A DNA stretch of 39,825 nt, from NCBI GenBank assembly GCA_934086145.1, contig CAKOHV010000019.1:1-39825 (forward strand). The letters are read 5' to 3'. Positions 16,321 through 24,606 of the stretch are shown piece after piece (the stretch's first letter is position 1; each line of letters opens with the position of its first letter). The DNA is from an uncultured Bacilli bacterium. GTDB lineage: Bacteria > Bacillota_I > Bacilli_A > RF39 > UBA660. The notes under the pieces are model-generated. The model did no database searches, was not told the origin of the DNA, and was given only the letters and a program-made list of their open reading frames with translations. The position numbers and the translations under genes were made by a program.

Positions 16321-18038
16321 TCACTTTCATCTCTAATAAAAGCATTTTCAATCATTTTATGACAGTAAGAAGATGCCTCGCAGTCTTCTTTAGTATTGAC
16401 CACTTCGTAATATTTATCAGCTTGGGTTTTTGTAGGACTATAAACATTGCCTGTAAACCAAACTTCACCTGTTTCAACATTTCTTATTAAGTACATAAAA
16501 GGCTTTTCAAAGATAATATTAATAGTTTCGACCGGAACATCGTAATGGTAATCAAATTCACAACCAGCAGCTCCAGCTCCGCCTTCAACAGTGGCAGCAG
16601 CCGCTTTTATTCCTTCATTTGAAAATTCAATATTAGCTTTATGAGCGATTTTTTCAATATAATTATTTTTAGTAGAACTTAGATTACTTAAATCAGCTTT
16701 GGTACTATCAAAAACATCTTTAACACCCATTTGTTCTAAATCATCTTTTAAATTTAAAGTGTACTCGTAATTAAAATATGGTACAGCTAAGTTAATATCG
16801 TAAATTTTACCTTCAGCAAAGCTATCTTTCTTGATTTCTTTTAAGTTGCCAAGCAAGTTATTTATTTGTTTAGCATTAATACTTTTAACATAGGTACTTA
16901 AACTTTCTTGTAAAGGCATGATGCCGACATATTCAAGAGTTGTGCCATTAGATTTCTTCAATTCTTTAGCAAAAACTTGGACATTATCATCTTTATAAAA
17001 ACGGAAATCGGTAGATTGATATACTTTATGATAGTTTTCTGATAGTTCATTAAGATATTTTTCAACAACTTCATCAACATTTTGACTAGCATACTCAGCA
17101 CAAGAGCTAGTTTTTAACCACTTTTGATATTTATCAGAAATAAAACTTTTGATGTTATCGCGACCCTTATCTTTAATAATATCATAGTTATTTATAGTAG
17201 CATTAGCTAAAGAACCTTCAACTTTTTCGTTATTAAATTTTATGGCAACATCAACTATTCCCAGTAAGTCAATGTATTTTGCGAATGCCTCATGATCATA
17301 AACAGCACTGTACATTTTATCATAGCTATCATTTGATGTTTGTTGTATTTTATTTTTCCACTCAAGGTCGATGGCTAAAGCATTTACCAAGAAGTAGTTA
17401 ACATCATCGGTGTTATCAACAAGATTATTTATTAAATTAAAGGTTTTATCACTAATCCATTTATTGATATTATTAGGATTTTTAAAATCATCATAGATAA
17501 CTTCAGCTGAATAATTGTTTTTTAAATTTTTAACATAGGTACTTTTTACTTCACTTTTGTAGCTATTTCTAATAAACATAGCATTAGCAAAAGACATATG
17601 AGCACTGCTTTCGTAGTTGTTGCTTTCATAATTACCGAGAATGGCATCGATTTGTTTTTTAGTTTCACCACTAGCACCTTCACCAAGCATTTCTAAGGCA
17701 TACTTTATAGATAATGGACTATATACTATGTTTTTTTCACTATTTTCAAGTTGCAAAAATTTTAAATCGAAATCTTGTAAGTTATTATCAGTTATTTTGT
17801 AAGCAGATGTTACTTCCTTAACATCATTAATAACTTCATTCTTCTTATTATTGGGCGAAGAGTTACTAAATATTTTATCTTTAAAAGCAAATAAAGTTAA
17901 AACAATGATAATAAGTAAAACGATACTTGTTATAATAAATATTTTTTTCTTCTTACTTCCTTTTGATTCGACCTTAACAGGGGCTGGTTTTGGTTCAGGA
18001 ACCATTTCAGGTTCTTGGGGATTTTGTTCTTTTTTCAT
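16311..18038 (-). CDS. Membrane-anchored serpin (serine protease inhibitor family)
   Basis: 575 aa, longer than a typical 370-420 aa serpin. A Pro/Lys-rich head (1-30) precedes one transmembrane helix (about 33-52), then the serpin fold outside the cell: NIVYSPLSIKYALEMLGEGASG, NAMFI, and the C-terminal KPFMYLIRNVETGEVWFTGNV. The reactive-centre hinge reads EGIKAAAATV (about 475-484): the four alanines and Thr typical of inhibitory serpins, but Ile where Thr/Ser is usual at P14. By alignment the scissile bond falls near GAGAAG, predicting small-residue (elastase/subtilisin-like) targets. A 40-residue Cys-containing tail follows the normal end, and the central region carries an insertion. Probably a defence against host or competitor proteases in the gut (inference). 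Confidence 0.88.
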   Translation of the reverse strand: MKKEQNPQEPEMVPEPKPAPVKVESKGSKKKKIFIITSIVLLIIIVLTLFAFKDKIFSNSSPNNKKNEVINDVKEVTSAYKITDNNLQDFDLKFLQLENSEKNIVYSPLSIKYALEMLGEGASGETKKQIDAILGNYESNNYESSAHMSFANAMFIRNSYKSEVKSTYVKNLKNNYSAEVIYDDFKNPNNINKWISDKTFNLINNLVDNTDDVNYFLVNALAIDLEWKNKIQQTSNDSYDKMYSAVYDHEAFAKYIDLLGIVDVAIKFNNEKVEGSLANATINNYDIIKDKGRDNIKSFISDKYQKWLKTSSCAEYASQNVDEVVEKYLNELSENYHKVYQSTDFRFYKDDNVQVFAKELKKSNGTTLEYVGIMPLQESLSTYVKSINAKQINNLLGNLKEIKKDSFAEGKIYDINLAVPYFNYEYTLNLKDDLEQMGVKDVFDSTKADLSNLSSTKNNYIEKIAHKANIEFSNEGIKAAAATVEGGAGAAGCEFDYHYDVPVETINIIFEKPFMYLIRNVETGEVWFTGNVYSPTKTQADKYYEVVNTKEDCEASSYCHKMIENAFIRDESEEK

Positions 18039-18075
18039 CTCACACCTCTATCTTTAACTAGATTTTATCATTTTC

Positions 18076-18115
18076 AAAATAAAAAGACAATATAGTTAAG
18101 GTCTATTTTGTCTTT
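18076..18115 (-). terminator. Terminator of the YihY gene
   Basis: Minus strand: the arms 18115-18104 and 18094-18083 form a 12-bp stem with one mismatch, followed by a T-rich tract. It overlaps the stop codon. Confidence 0.6.
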
Positions 18116-19086
18116 GCTTTCTTAGATTTATTTTTTTTAGACTTTTTTTTATTAGGCGATGGTTTAGGCTGATTTACTGGGGCTGGTTCTTCTTCCTCAT
18201 TCTTAGGTGTTTCCTCGTTTGAGGGAGTAGTTTGAGCAGCCGAAGCGATGATTTTTTGAACTTCTAAAATACCAGTTTTTTCTAATTCTTCATGATAATT
18301 CATAGCCATTCCGATAACTAAGATATATGATAGGAAGTAAACCCATAACATTAAGATTACGATATTAGCTAAGCTACCATAGAAGACTGAATAATTAGCA
18401 TAATGGGAAATATAATACGAATAAATATCGGTTATAACAACCCAGCCAAAGGTTGTAAAGATGGCACCACCAGTGACATTACGACTAGGAATTTTTTTGT
18501 CAGGAGCCATCGTAAAAATTATTTTAATAAATAGGAAAATAAATACCCAAGAGAATGGACCTTTTAAGAAGTTTAAAAGGGATACTATCATTTTAGTAGT
18601 TTCTACATCAAGGTTAAAGTAATGAAGTAAATTTATGATACTATTTCCTAATAAAGGGGCTATTAAAATAAATAGTACTAAGATAACGATAATAATTTCC
18701 ATAATTATGGCTTTAAAGCGACGACGGAAAAAACCGGAATCTTTAATGCCATAAATGGTATTAGAAGCAACTATTATAGAAGCCATACCATTTGAAGCGA
18801 TAAAGTAACCAATTGCTAATGTAACAAAGAAAGCAGGAGTCATTTTAGAAGCAGTAAGAATAGGCTCTAAAAAAGCAGTATAATCACTTCCTAAAGTGTT
18901 TCTTAGTAAAGTGGAAACTAAGTTATTGGAAATGTTTAAATATGAACAAGCATAACCAATTAAAGTAATTGTTGGTACCAAGGATAAAAAAAGAAAAAAA
19001 GATATTTGACCAGGTAAGATTAGCATTTCGGGACGCCAGAAGGCATCCCAGAAACGTTCAAAGAAAGGTTTTCTTTTAGCTTTCAT
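18103..19086 (-). CDS. YihY/BrkB-family inner-membrane protein
   Basis: 327 aa with six predicted transmembrane helices (about 25-250). It shows the family's opening RPEMLILPGQISFFLFLSL and the signature VFYGSLANIVILMLWVYF. The C-terminal 60 residues are Pro/Glu-rich and end in a dense Lys-rich tail, presumably cytoplasmic. The family was once mis-called RNase BN; its biochemical role is unknown. Its ATG shares a base with the stop of the upstream GGDEF gene (19086), so the two are translationally coupled. It forms an operon with 19086-21113 and 21117-21623. Confidence 0.85.
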   Translation of the reverse strand: MKAKRKPFFERFWDAFWRPEMLILPGQISFFLFLSLVPTITLIGYACSYLNISNNLVSTLLRNTLGSDYTAFLEPILTASKMTPAFFVTLAIGYFIASNGMASIIVASNTIYGIKDSGFFRRRFKAIIMEIIIVILVLFILIAPLLGNSIINLLHYFNLDVETTKMIVSLLNFLKGPFSWVFIFLFIKIIFTMAPDKKIPSRNVTGGAIFTTFGWVVITDIYSYYISHYANYSVFYGSLANIVILMLWVYFLSYILVIGMAMNYHEELEKTGILEVQKIIASAAQTTPSNEETPKNEEEEPAPVNQPKPSPNKKKSKKNKSKKAKTK

Positions 19087-21113
19087 TAGTTCTCAGCCTG
19101 TTCCATCTTTTTATTTTTCATATCTTCTACAGATTCATTTATAGCATCTTCAATCGTTTTCATATCATTTACAATCATGCTATAACCAATTGCAGCGCCA
19201 TGTTCATAAGGTAAAGATTTAAATTCTTTATTAAGTTTTCTAATGTAGCTAACAATTTGCTTTTCTTGATATCCAACTAAGTATATTAAAAATTCATTTC
19301 CATCTGTTCGCATTATGTCAGAATTATCTAGTTGTGTTTTAATTAAAATATTGGCCGTTGCCTTAATTTGATTGTCGCCTTGTTCATATCCTAAGGAATC
19401 GTTTATTTCTTGAATTTGATTCAAATCTATAATAATAGTAGCTTGAGGATAGATAGTATTTTTATTCCAATTGGCAACATTTTCATTTAAGTAATTACGA
19501 TTTTTCAAAGAAGTTAATTGATCTATGTATTTCATTTTATCTTCTTTTTTAATTTTTTTAGCAATTTTTATTTTCTTTGATGAACGATAAGCGAAGAATA
19601 AAGCTATTACAACGAAGAAGATAATAATTAAGGAATATTTAGCTACTTTGCCTAAAATAGTTCCGGATTTTATTGTTATAGTATGATTATGAATACCTCG
19701 TACTTGGATTGTATTAGGATCTAGAGTTTGGATATATTTACTAAACAAAAGATTAAAAGTTTCATCAGATGAAATATAGAAATTATAAGTATCAGATAAA
19801 ACATTACGATAACGTTGATTATAATTATCTAAGATATTTTTGTTATAATATTCAAAGCTCAATTCATCTATAACAATTATGCTATCTTTTTTAGCGATCT
19901 TTTTTAAGTCTTTATCATTAGCATAGGTTTTTATATTAATATTACCAATACTATTTAAATACTTTTCTAGGATACTATTTTTTAATACATATACATTTTT
20001 ATCACTTAAAGAGTTAATAGAGTTTATTACTAAGTCATCATCTTCTCTAGTGACAATATCAAAAGAAATATTATTTAAGGAATCTATTTTTTGATATTCT
20101 GTTTCAAGGTTATAGTAATTATAGAATAAGTCTATCTTGTTATTAGCAATAGCTTCAGTAAAACTATTAAAGTTTTTATATCTAGAAAAACTAAATTCAG
20201 TTTGACTAAAGTCACTAAAGTTAGAAAGATACTCACTGATAATTCCTCCATATGTACCACTTATTAATACTTCATAAGGATGATTATCAACGAAACCATA
20301 ATTATACGTTTTAGCTTGAATACTTGTTAAATCTTTATCAGAAATATTTAATGCTGAAACAAAGGTTTTTAATTCGTTTGTATTGTAAGATTCTTTTAAT
20401 TTTTTTTCTTTCCATGTATTGTAATATTTTTCAATTATGGAACTTAAGTTATCATTGTTCTTATCGTAAACAACGTATTTTTTTAAATCGCTAATATGAT
20501 AATCTATATTATAATTTGAAGTTAAGATAGAAGATAAATGTTCTTCTAAAGGAACGATTGCATATTGAATTGCTTCATTAGCTTCTAAAGCTTCAAACAA
20601 ATTAGTTGAAGTTTCATAAGGCGTTAATGAAAGATCTTTGATGGTATTTAAATAATTATTAATTCTTTTTTCATCAGATGCTAAAACACCTATTTTTTTA
20701 TTTGATAATTGAGATAATGAGCTCATGTTAACGCGCTCTTTGCTAATGATTACATAGTGTTCTTCATTAATAAGAATTTGGTTATCAGCAACATCATTAC
20801 TAACTTTAAAGGAATTGGTTGAAACTGCTTCACCACTATTATAAGTGATAATATTTATGGTAATGCCAAATTTGGTTTGGAAATCTTTGATAAAATCAAA
20901 GAGAACACCACTACCATTTTTTCCATATACATCAACATTGTTTAAAACATAAACATTTTGAGTTGAATTAACATTCCTGGCCAGCCACTCTTTTTCTTCG
21001 ACACTTAACTTATTTTCATCATTAAGAATTAAAAATGTTATTAGGCCTAAAAGAGCAAGGGCAAGAATGGCCCCGATAACAATCAGAATAAATTTCTTGT
21101 TTGGCTTTTTCAT
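19086..21113 (-). CDS. Sensor with periplasmic-binding-like domains and a degenerate GGDEF domain
   Basis: 675 aa. A transmembrane helix (about 7-27), then a large extracellular part with two regions resembling family-3 solute-binding domains (about 55-240 and 265-455), a second helix (about 488-508) and a cytoplasmic GGDEF-fold domain (about 525-670; QLTSLKNRNYL, IIDLNQIQEINDSLGYEQGD). The catalytic signature reads RTDGNEF (about 602-608) instead of RxGGDEF: the first Gly is Asp and the metal-binding Asp is Asn. Cyclic-di-GMP synthesis is therefore unlikely, and a nucleotide-sensing or scaffold role is more plausible. It is 3 nt from the upstream small gene and overlaps yihY downstream. Confidence 0.82.
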   Translation of the reverse strand: MKKPNKKFILIVIGAILALALLGLITFLILNDENKLSVEEKEWLARNVNSTQNVYVLNNVDVYGKNGSGVLFDFIKDFQTKFGITINIITYNSGEAVSTNSFKVSNDVADNQILINEEHYVIISKERVNMSSLSQLSNKKIGVLASDEKRINNYLNTIKDLSLTPYETSTNLFEALEANEAIQYAIVPLEEHLSSILTSNYNIDYHISDLKKYVVYDKNNDNLSSIIEKYYNTWKEKKLKESYNTNELKTFVSALNISDKDLTSIQAKTYNYGFVDNHPYEVLISGTYGGIISEYLSNFSDFSQTEFSFSRYKNFNSFTEAIANNKIDLFYNYYNLETEYQKIDSLNNISFDIVTREDDDLVINSINSLSDKNVYVLKNSILEKYLNSIGNINIKTYANDKDLKKIAKKDSIIVIDELSFEYYNKNILDNYNQRYRNVLSDTYNFYISSDETFNLLFSKYIQTLDPNTIQVRGIHNHTITIKSGTILGKVAKYSLIIIFFVVIALFFAYRSSKKIKIAKKIKKEDKMKYIDQLTSLKNRNYLNENVANWNKNTIYPQATIIIDLNQIQEINDSLGYEQGDNQIKATANILIKTQLDNSDIMRTDGNEFLIYLVGYQEKQIVSYIRKLNKEFKSLPYEHGAAIGYSMIVNDMKTIEDAINESVEDMKNKKMEQAEN

Positions 21114-21116
21114 AGT

Positions 21117-21623
21117 CTATCCTTCTGTTCCATTATTGTCTACAGTTGGAGTTGTTACCGGATTGTTATTATTCCAAACTAGACCTGAACCATTTTTATT
21201 TTTAGCCCCTTCAATTAAGAAACCATCACTTTCAGCTGTTGATTCCTGTTTTAGAGTAAAATGGAAATCATAAAAAGCTTTCTCTTCATCACTAAAATTA
21301 TCTAATGATTTTAAAGCAACACTTTGAGCTTCAACTAATGATGTTTCACTTGAAAAGTTTAAATCAAAGTAAACGATCTTTCCGGTAATTGTAATTTTAG
21401 CACTCTTAACGATTTGATCTGCTTTTATTTTGGTTTCAATATCACTTATTTTGGAATTGTTTATTTCAACGGCTTCGATACCTTCCAAACGGTCGCCATA
21501 TTTGCCTTTATTACCGCCACTATAAAAGCATTTTATTAAGACAGTAGCTACTAAGATTAAGCAAACAATAGCTATTGCCATAAGTATTGTAAATACTCGA
21601 TGTTCATTATAAAATTTTTTCAT
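21117..21623 (-). CDS. Small membrane-anchored protein of unknown function
   Basis: 168 aa. One N-terminal transmembrane helix (about 12-32) is followed by a compact extracellular alpha/beta domain (about 45-140) and a low-complexity Asn/Thr/Pro tail. A cysteine lies just after the helix but there is no lipobox. It is the first gene of an operon with the degenerate GGDEF receptor and YihY (3-nt spacing), so it may be a partner of that receptor. No family recognised. Confidence 0.7.
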   Translation of the reverse strand: MKKFYNEHRVFTILMAIAIVCLILVATVLIKCFYSGGNKGKYGDRLEGIEAVEINNSKISDIETKIKADQIVKSAKITITGKIVYFDLNFSSETSLVEAQSVALKSLDNFSDEEKAFYDFHFTLKQESTAESDGFLIEGAKNKNGSGLVWNNNNPVTTPTVDNNGTEG

Positions 21624-21699
21624 TTTTTCACCTCTAAGCGTAATTAAATTATACTACATTATATGTTATTAAGCAATTTATTTACTTTTTAGGCAAACA

Positions 21700-21733
21700 C
21701 AAAAAAAGAAGTTATAGGGAATCTATGACTTCT
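21700..21733 (-). terminator. Terminator of ligA
   Basis: Minus strand: the arms 21733-21723 and 21717-21707 form an 11-bp stem with one mismatch, followed by seven T. Confidence 0.65.
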
Positions 21734-23691
21734 TTTAATTTATCTTCATTCCAAATAGTTATACCCAGTTTTTGGGCTTTTTCAAGCTTACTTCCTGGTG
21801 AAGTTCCGACAATAACAACGTCAGTTTTTTTGCTTACAGATTCAATAACTGTCGCATCGTATCTTTCAAGGATTTTTTTTATTTCGTCACGAGTAAGAAA
21901 GCTAATAGTACCAGTTATAACAAATTTTTTATTAGATATAAGGTCATTATTTAATGTTTTTTCACCTTTATATTCAGTATTAATGCCAATTTGTTTTAAG
22001 TTAGCAATCAAGGTTCGGTTACGTTCATCTTGAAAATAGGTATAAATGTTTGTAGCAAGAACATCACCAATATCTTTTATTCCTGTTAACTCTTCGCAAG
22101 AGGCCTTCATAAGATTTTCTAAAGTATCATATTTTTTAGCTAAGACTTTTGCTGTTTTAGCGCCAATACCAGGAATCCCTAAACCAAAGAGAAGTCTTTC
22201 TAAAGAATTGCTCTTACTGGCTTCGATAGAACTTAAAAGATTATTAATACTTTTGGTTCCAAAACCTTCTAATTCAATTAAATCTTCTTTTTTAGTATCT
22301 AAGTTATAAATGTCTTCTATTTTAGTAATAATTCCCATATTATAGAAATCTTCAATGATTCGATCGCCTAGACCATCAATATTCATGGCCGGACGGGAAA
22401 CATAATGGATTAAGCTTTCTATTTTACGGGCCGGGCAATGTTCATTAGGACATAAATAATCGATTCCTGAAGCACTTTTTATAAGTTTTGTTCCACATAT
22501 TGGACAGGAACTAATCATTTGAAAGATAGAGACATTTTGACGACGATCTAAGACTGGTTCGACAACCTCTGGAATGACATCGCCGGCTTTATGGAGAACA
22601 ACAAAGTCCCCTATTCGCAAATCTTTTTCTCTTATGTAAGATTCATTATGAAGCGTAGCTCTTCTAATAGTACTACCTGCTACTTTAACAGGTGATAAAA
22701 CTGCATTCGGGGTAATTTGACCCGTTCGACCAACGGTAAAAATAATATCTTCTAATTGAGTAACAACTTTTTCAGCTGGAAATTTATAAGCGACAGCCCA
22801 ACGTGGATACTTAGCAGTGTTCCCCATTCTTCTTTGGGCAGCAATATCATTTAATTTAATAACAATACCATCTATTTCATAAGGTAAAGTAGGACGTTTT
22901 TCAGTCCATTCTTCAATATAGGCTTTTATTTCTTTAAAATTATGAACTTTTTTGGAATGTTCATTAATTGGTAAACCTAACTTTTTTAGAGTTTGGAGGG
23001 TTTCCCATTGGGTTTGTTCTGTTGTATTAGGAACATGATATAATAAAACATCTAACTTACGTTCTTTGGCAATACGACTGTCTAATTGACGAGCTGAGCC
23101 AGCAGCGGCATTTCGCGGATTTTGAAATAAATCTTCGCCATTGGCTGCTCTTTTTTTATTAGCTTCTTCGAAGCTTTTTTTAGTCATATAAATTTCGCCA
23201 CGAACCTCTAAATCGACTGGCTCCTTTAATTTTAAAGGAAGATATTTAATCGTTTTAACATTATTAGTTATATCTTCGCCGGTTACCCCATCACCCCTAG
23301 TGGCAGCTGATTTTAAAAGACCATTTTTATATGTTAAATTAACCCCAAGACCATCCATTTTTAATTCGCAAGTAAATTCAGGATGAGAAACTTCTTTTTC
23401 GACACGATTTACAAAGGCCTCGACTTCATCCTCATTGAAGACATCAGCTAAGCTAAACATAGGTGTTGCATGGGTTATCTTAGCAAAAGAATCAACAATT
23501 TTTGTACCAACGCTTTCCGTTGGTGATTCAGGCAATTTATATTCTGGATATTCAGTTTCAAGTTTAAATAATTCCATTAAAAGACTATCATACTCATTAT
23601 CGGTCATTTTAGGATTATCATTCAAATAATAATCGACATTAGCTTCATTTAATTTTTCAACAAGATAAGAAATACGTTCTTTAGGATTCAT
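21712..23691 (-). CDS. ligA: NAD-dependent DNA ligase
   Basis: About 659 aa, full length. Adenylation domain with the nucleophile lysine in ELKMDGLG (about 111) and a downstream RRATLHNESY segment after the OB region; a four-cysteine zinc finger (CPICG to CPNEHCPAR, about 395-425); helix-hairpin-helix repeats (GIPGIGAKTAKVL); and a C-terminal BRCT domain (KKFVITGTISFLTRDEI). It seals nicks in replication and repair. I chose ATG 23691, which has GGAGGT four nt ahead; the ATG at 23703 lies inside that SD. It belongs to a pcrA, nucleotidyltransferase, ligA cluster, and the pcrA-ligA pairing is common in Bacilli. Confidence 0.95.
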   Translation of the reverse strand: MNPKERISYLVEKLNEANVDYYLNDNPKMTDNEYDSLLMELFKLETEYPEYKLPESPTESVGTKIVDSFAKITHATPMFSLADVFNEDEVEAFVNRVEKEVSHPEFTCELKMDGLGVNLTYKNGLLKSAATRGDGVTGEDITNNVKTIKYLPLKLKEPVDLEVRGEIYMTKKSFEEANKKRAANGEDLFQNPRNAAAGSARQLDSRIAKERKLDVLLYHVPNTTEQTQWETLQTLKKLGLPINEHSKKVHNFKEIKAYIEEWTEKRPTLPYEIDGIVIKLNDIAAQRRMGNTAKYPRWAVAYKFPAEKVVTQLEDIIFTVGRTGQITPNAVLSPVKVAGSTIRRATLHNESYIREKDLRIGDFVVLHKAGDVIPEVVEPVLDRRQNVSIFQMISSCPICGTKLIKSASGIDYLCPNEHCPARKIESLIHYVSRPAMNIDGLGDRIIEDFYNMGIITKIEDIYNLDTKKEDLIELEGFGTKSINNLLSSIEASKSNSLERLLFGLGIPGIGAKTAKVLAKKYDTLENLMKASCEELTGIKDIGDVLATNIYTYFQDERNRTLIANLKQIGINTEYKGEKTLNNDLISNKKFVITGTISFLTRDEIKKILERYDATVIESVSKKTDVVIVGTSPGSKLEKAQKLGITIWNEDKLKEVIDSL

Positions 23692-23693
23692 AT

Positions 23694-24590
23694 TTACCTC
23701 CATAAATTTTCAGGGTAATCGCCATTCTTAATTAAATTAGCTAAAGCATTCTTAACATTTTCTTTGTCTTCTTTATACGTTACTCCATACCAATTAGCTT
23801 TAGTACGTAAAACAAAGACATCAGCATAATGTTCAAGGTTAGCTTCGTTTAAAATGTCTGGTATTAAGAATTCACATTTACTTAAATCAGTATTTTTTCG
23901 GAAAAATTCTACCATTTTCTTTTCGATATAATCAAAAATGCTTTTATCAAATACTAACATATTCATTGATACTAAAGTGTCCTTAGAAACCTCAAATGGT
24001 TTGAGTGTTTCATCTAAAGGAGTTGCTATTATTTTGTCATTTTCATAAGCAATAGAGCTTTCTGTTATTTGTTCTAAATTGCTATTTTGGTCAAAATCTA
24101 AAACACCTCTTTTGACAGAACCATTTTCAGTCATAGTATTAGTTACTGTATAACCAACTGTGGCATATTGGTGAGCTTTTTTCTCCTTAAGGAATTTAGC
24201 GGCCACTTCGAAGGAATCACGACCATAAAAGTCATCTGCATTGATAACAACAAAATCTTCAGTTATAGCATCCTTAGCACAATATATAGCTTGAGCTGTT
24301 CCCCATGGTTTAGTACGATCGGAAGGGATGTTAACAAAAGAAGGAACGTTTGTCATTTTTTGAAAAACATATTCTACTTCAATTTGTTTATCGACACGAG
24401 AGCCAATTGTTTCCTTAAATAATTGATAATTTTCTTCTTTAATAATAAACACAACCTTAGAAAAACCAGCTTTCTTGGCATCATAGATAGAATAATCTAT
24501 AATAAATTCATTATTTGGTCCCATAGGTTCAACTTGTTTTAAGCCTCCGAAACGGCTTCCCATTCCAGCAGCCATGATTAATAATTGCAT
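23694..24590 (-). CDS. Nucleotidyltransferase (sugar-phosphate type)
   Basis: 298 aa. The N-terminal Rossmann-like fold has the nucleotide loop MAAGMGSRFGGLKQVEP (6-22), and the metal-binding strand reads FVVINADDFYG (about 103-113). This is the layout of NTP-transferases that make NDP-sugars from sugar-1-phosphates. The sugar and nucleotide are not deducible, and it lacks the sequence hallmarks of GalU or RfbA that I would recognise. It sits between pcrA and ligA, 2 nt upstream of the ligA start chosen here. Confidence 0.8.
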   Translation of the reverse strand: MQLLIMAAGMGSRFGGLKQVEPMGPNNEFIIDYSIYDAKKAGFSKVVFIIKEENYQLFKETIGSRVDKQIEVEYVFQKMTNVPSFVNIPSDRTKPWGTAQAIYCAKDAITEDFVVINADDFYGRDSFEVAAKFLKEKKAHQYATVGYTVTNTMTENGSVKRGVLDFDQNSNLEQITESSIAYENDKIIATPLDETLKPFEVSKDTLVSMNMLVFDKSIFDYIEKKMVEFFRKNTDLSKCEFLIPDILNEANLEHYADVFVLRTKANWYGVTYKEDKENVKNALANLIKNGDYPENLWR

Positions 24591-24606
24591 ATTTTTTCCT
24601 CTTTTC

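Noticed and set aside
23694..23703. True gene overlap between ligA and the nucleotidyltransferase
   Set aside because: The overlap vanishes when the better ligA start at 23691, with GGAGGT ahead of it, is used.
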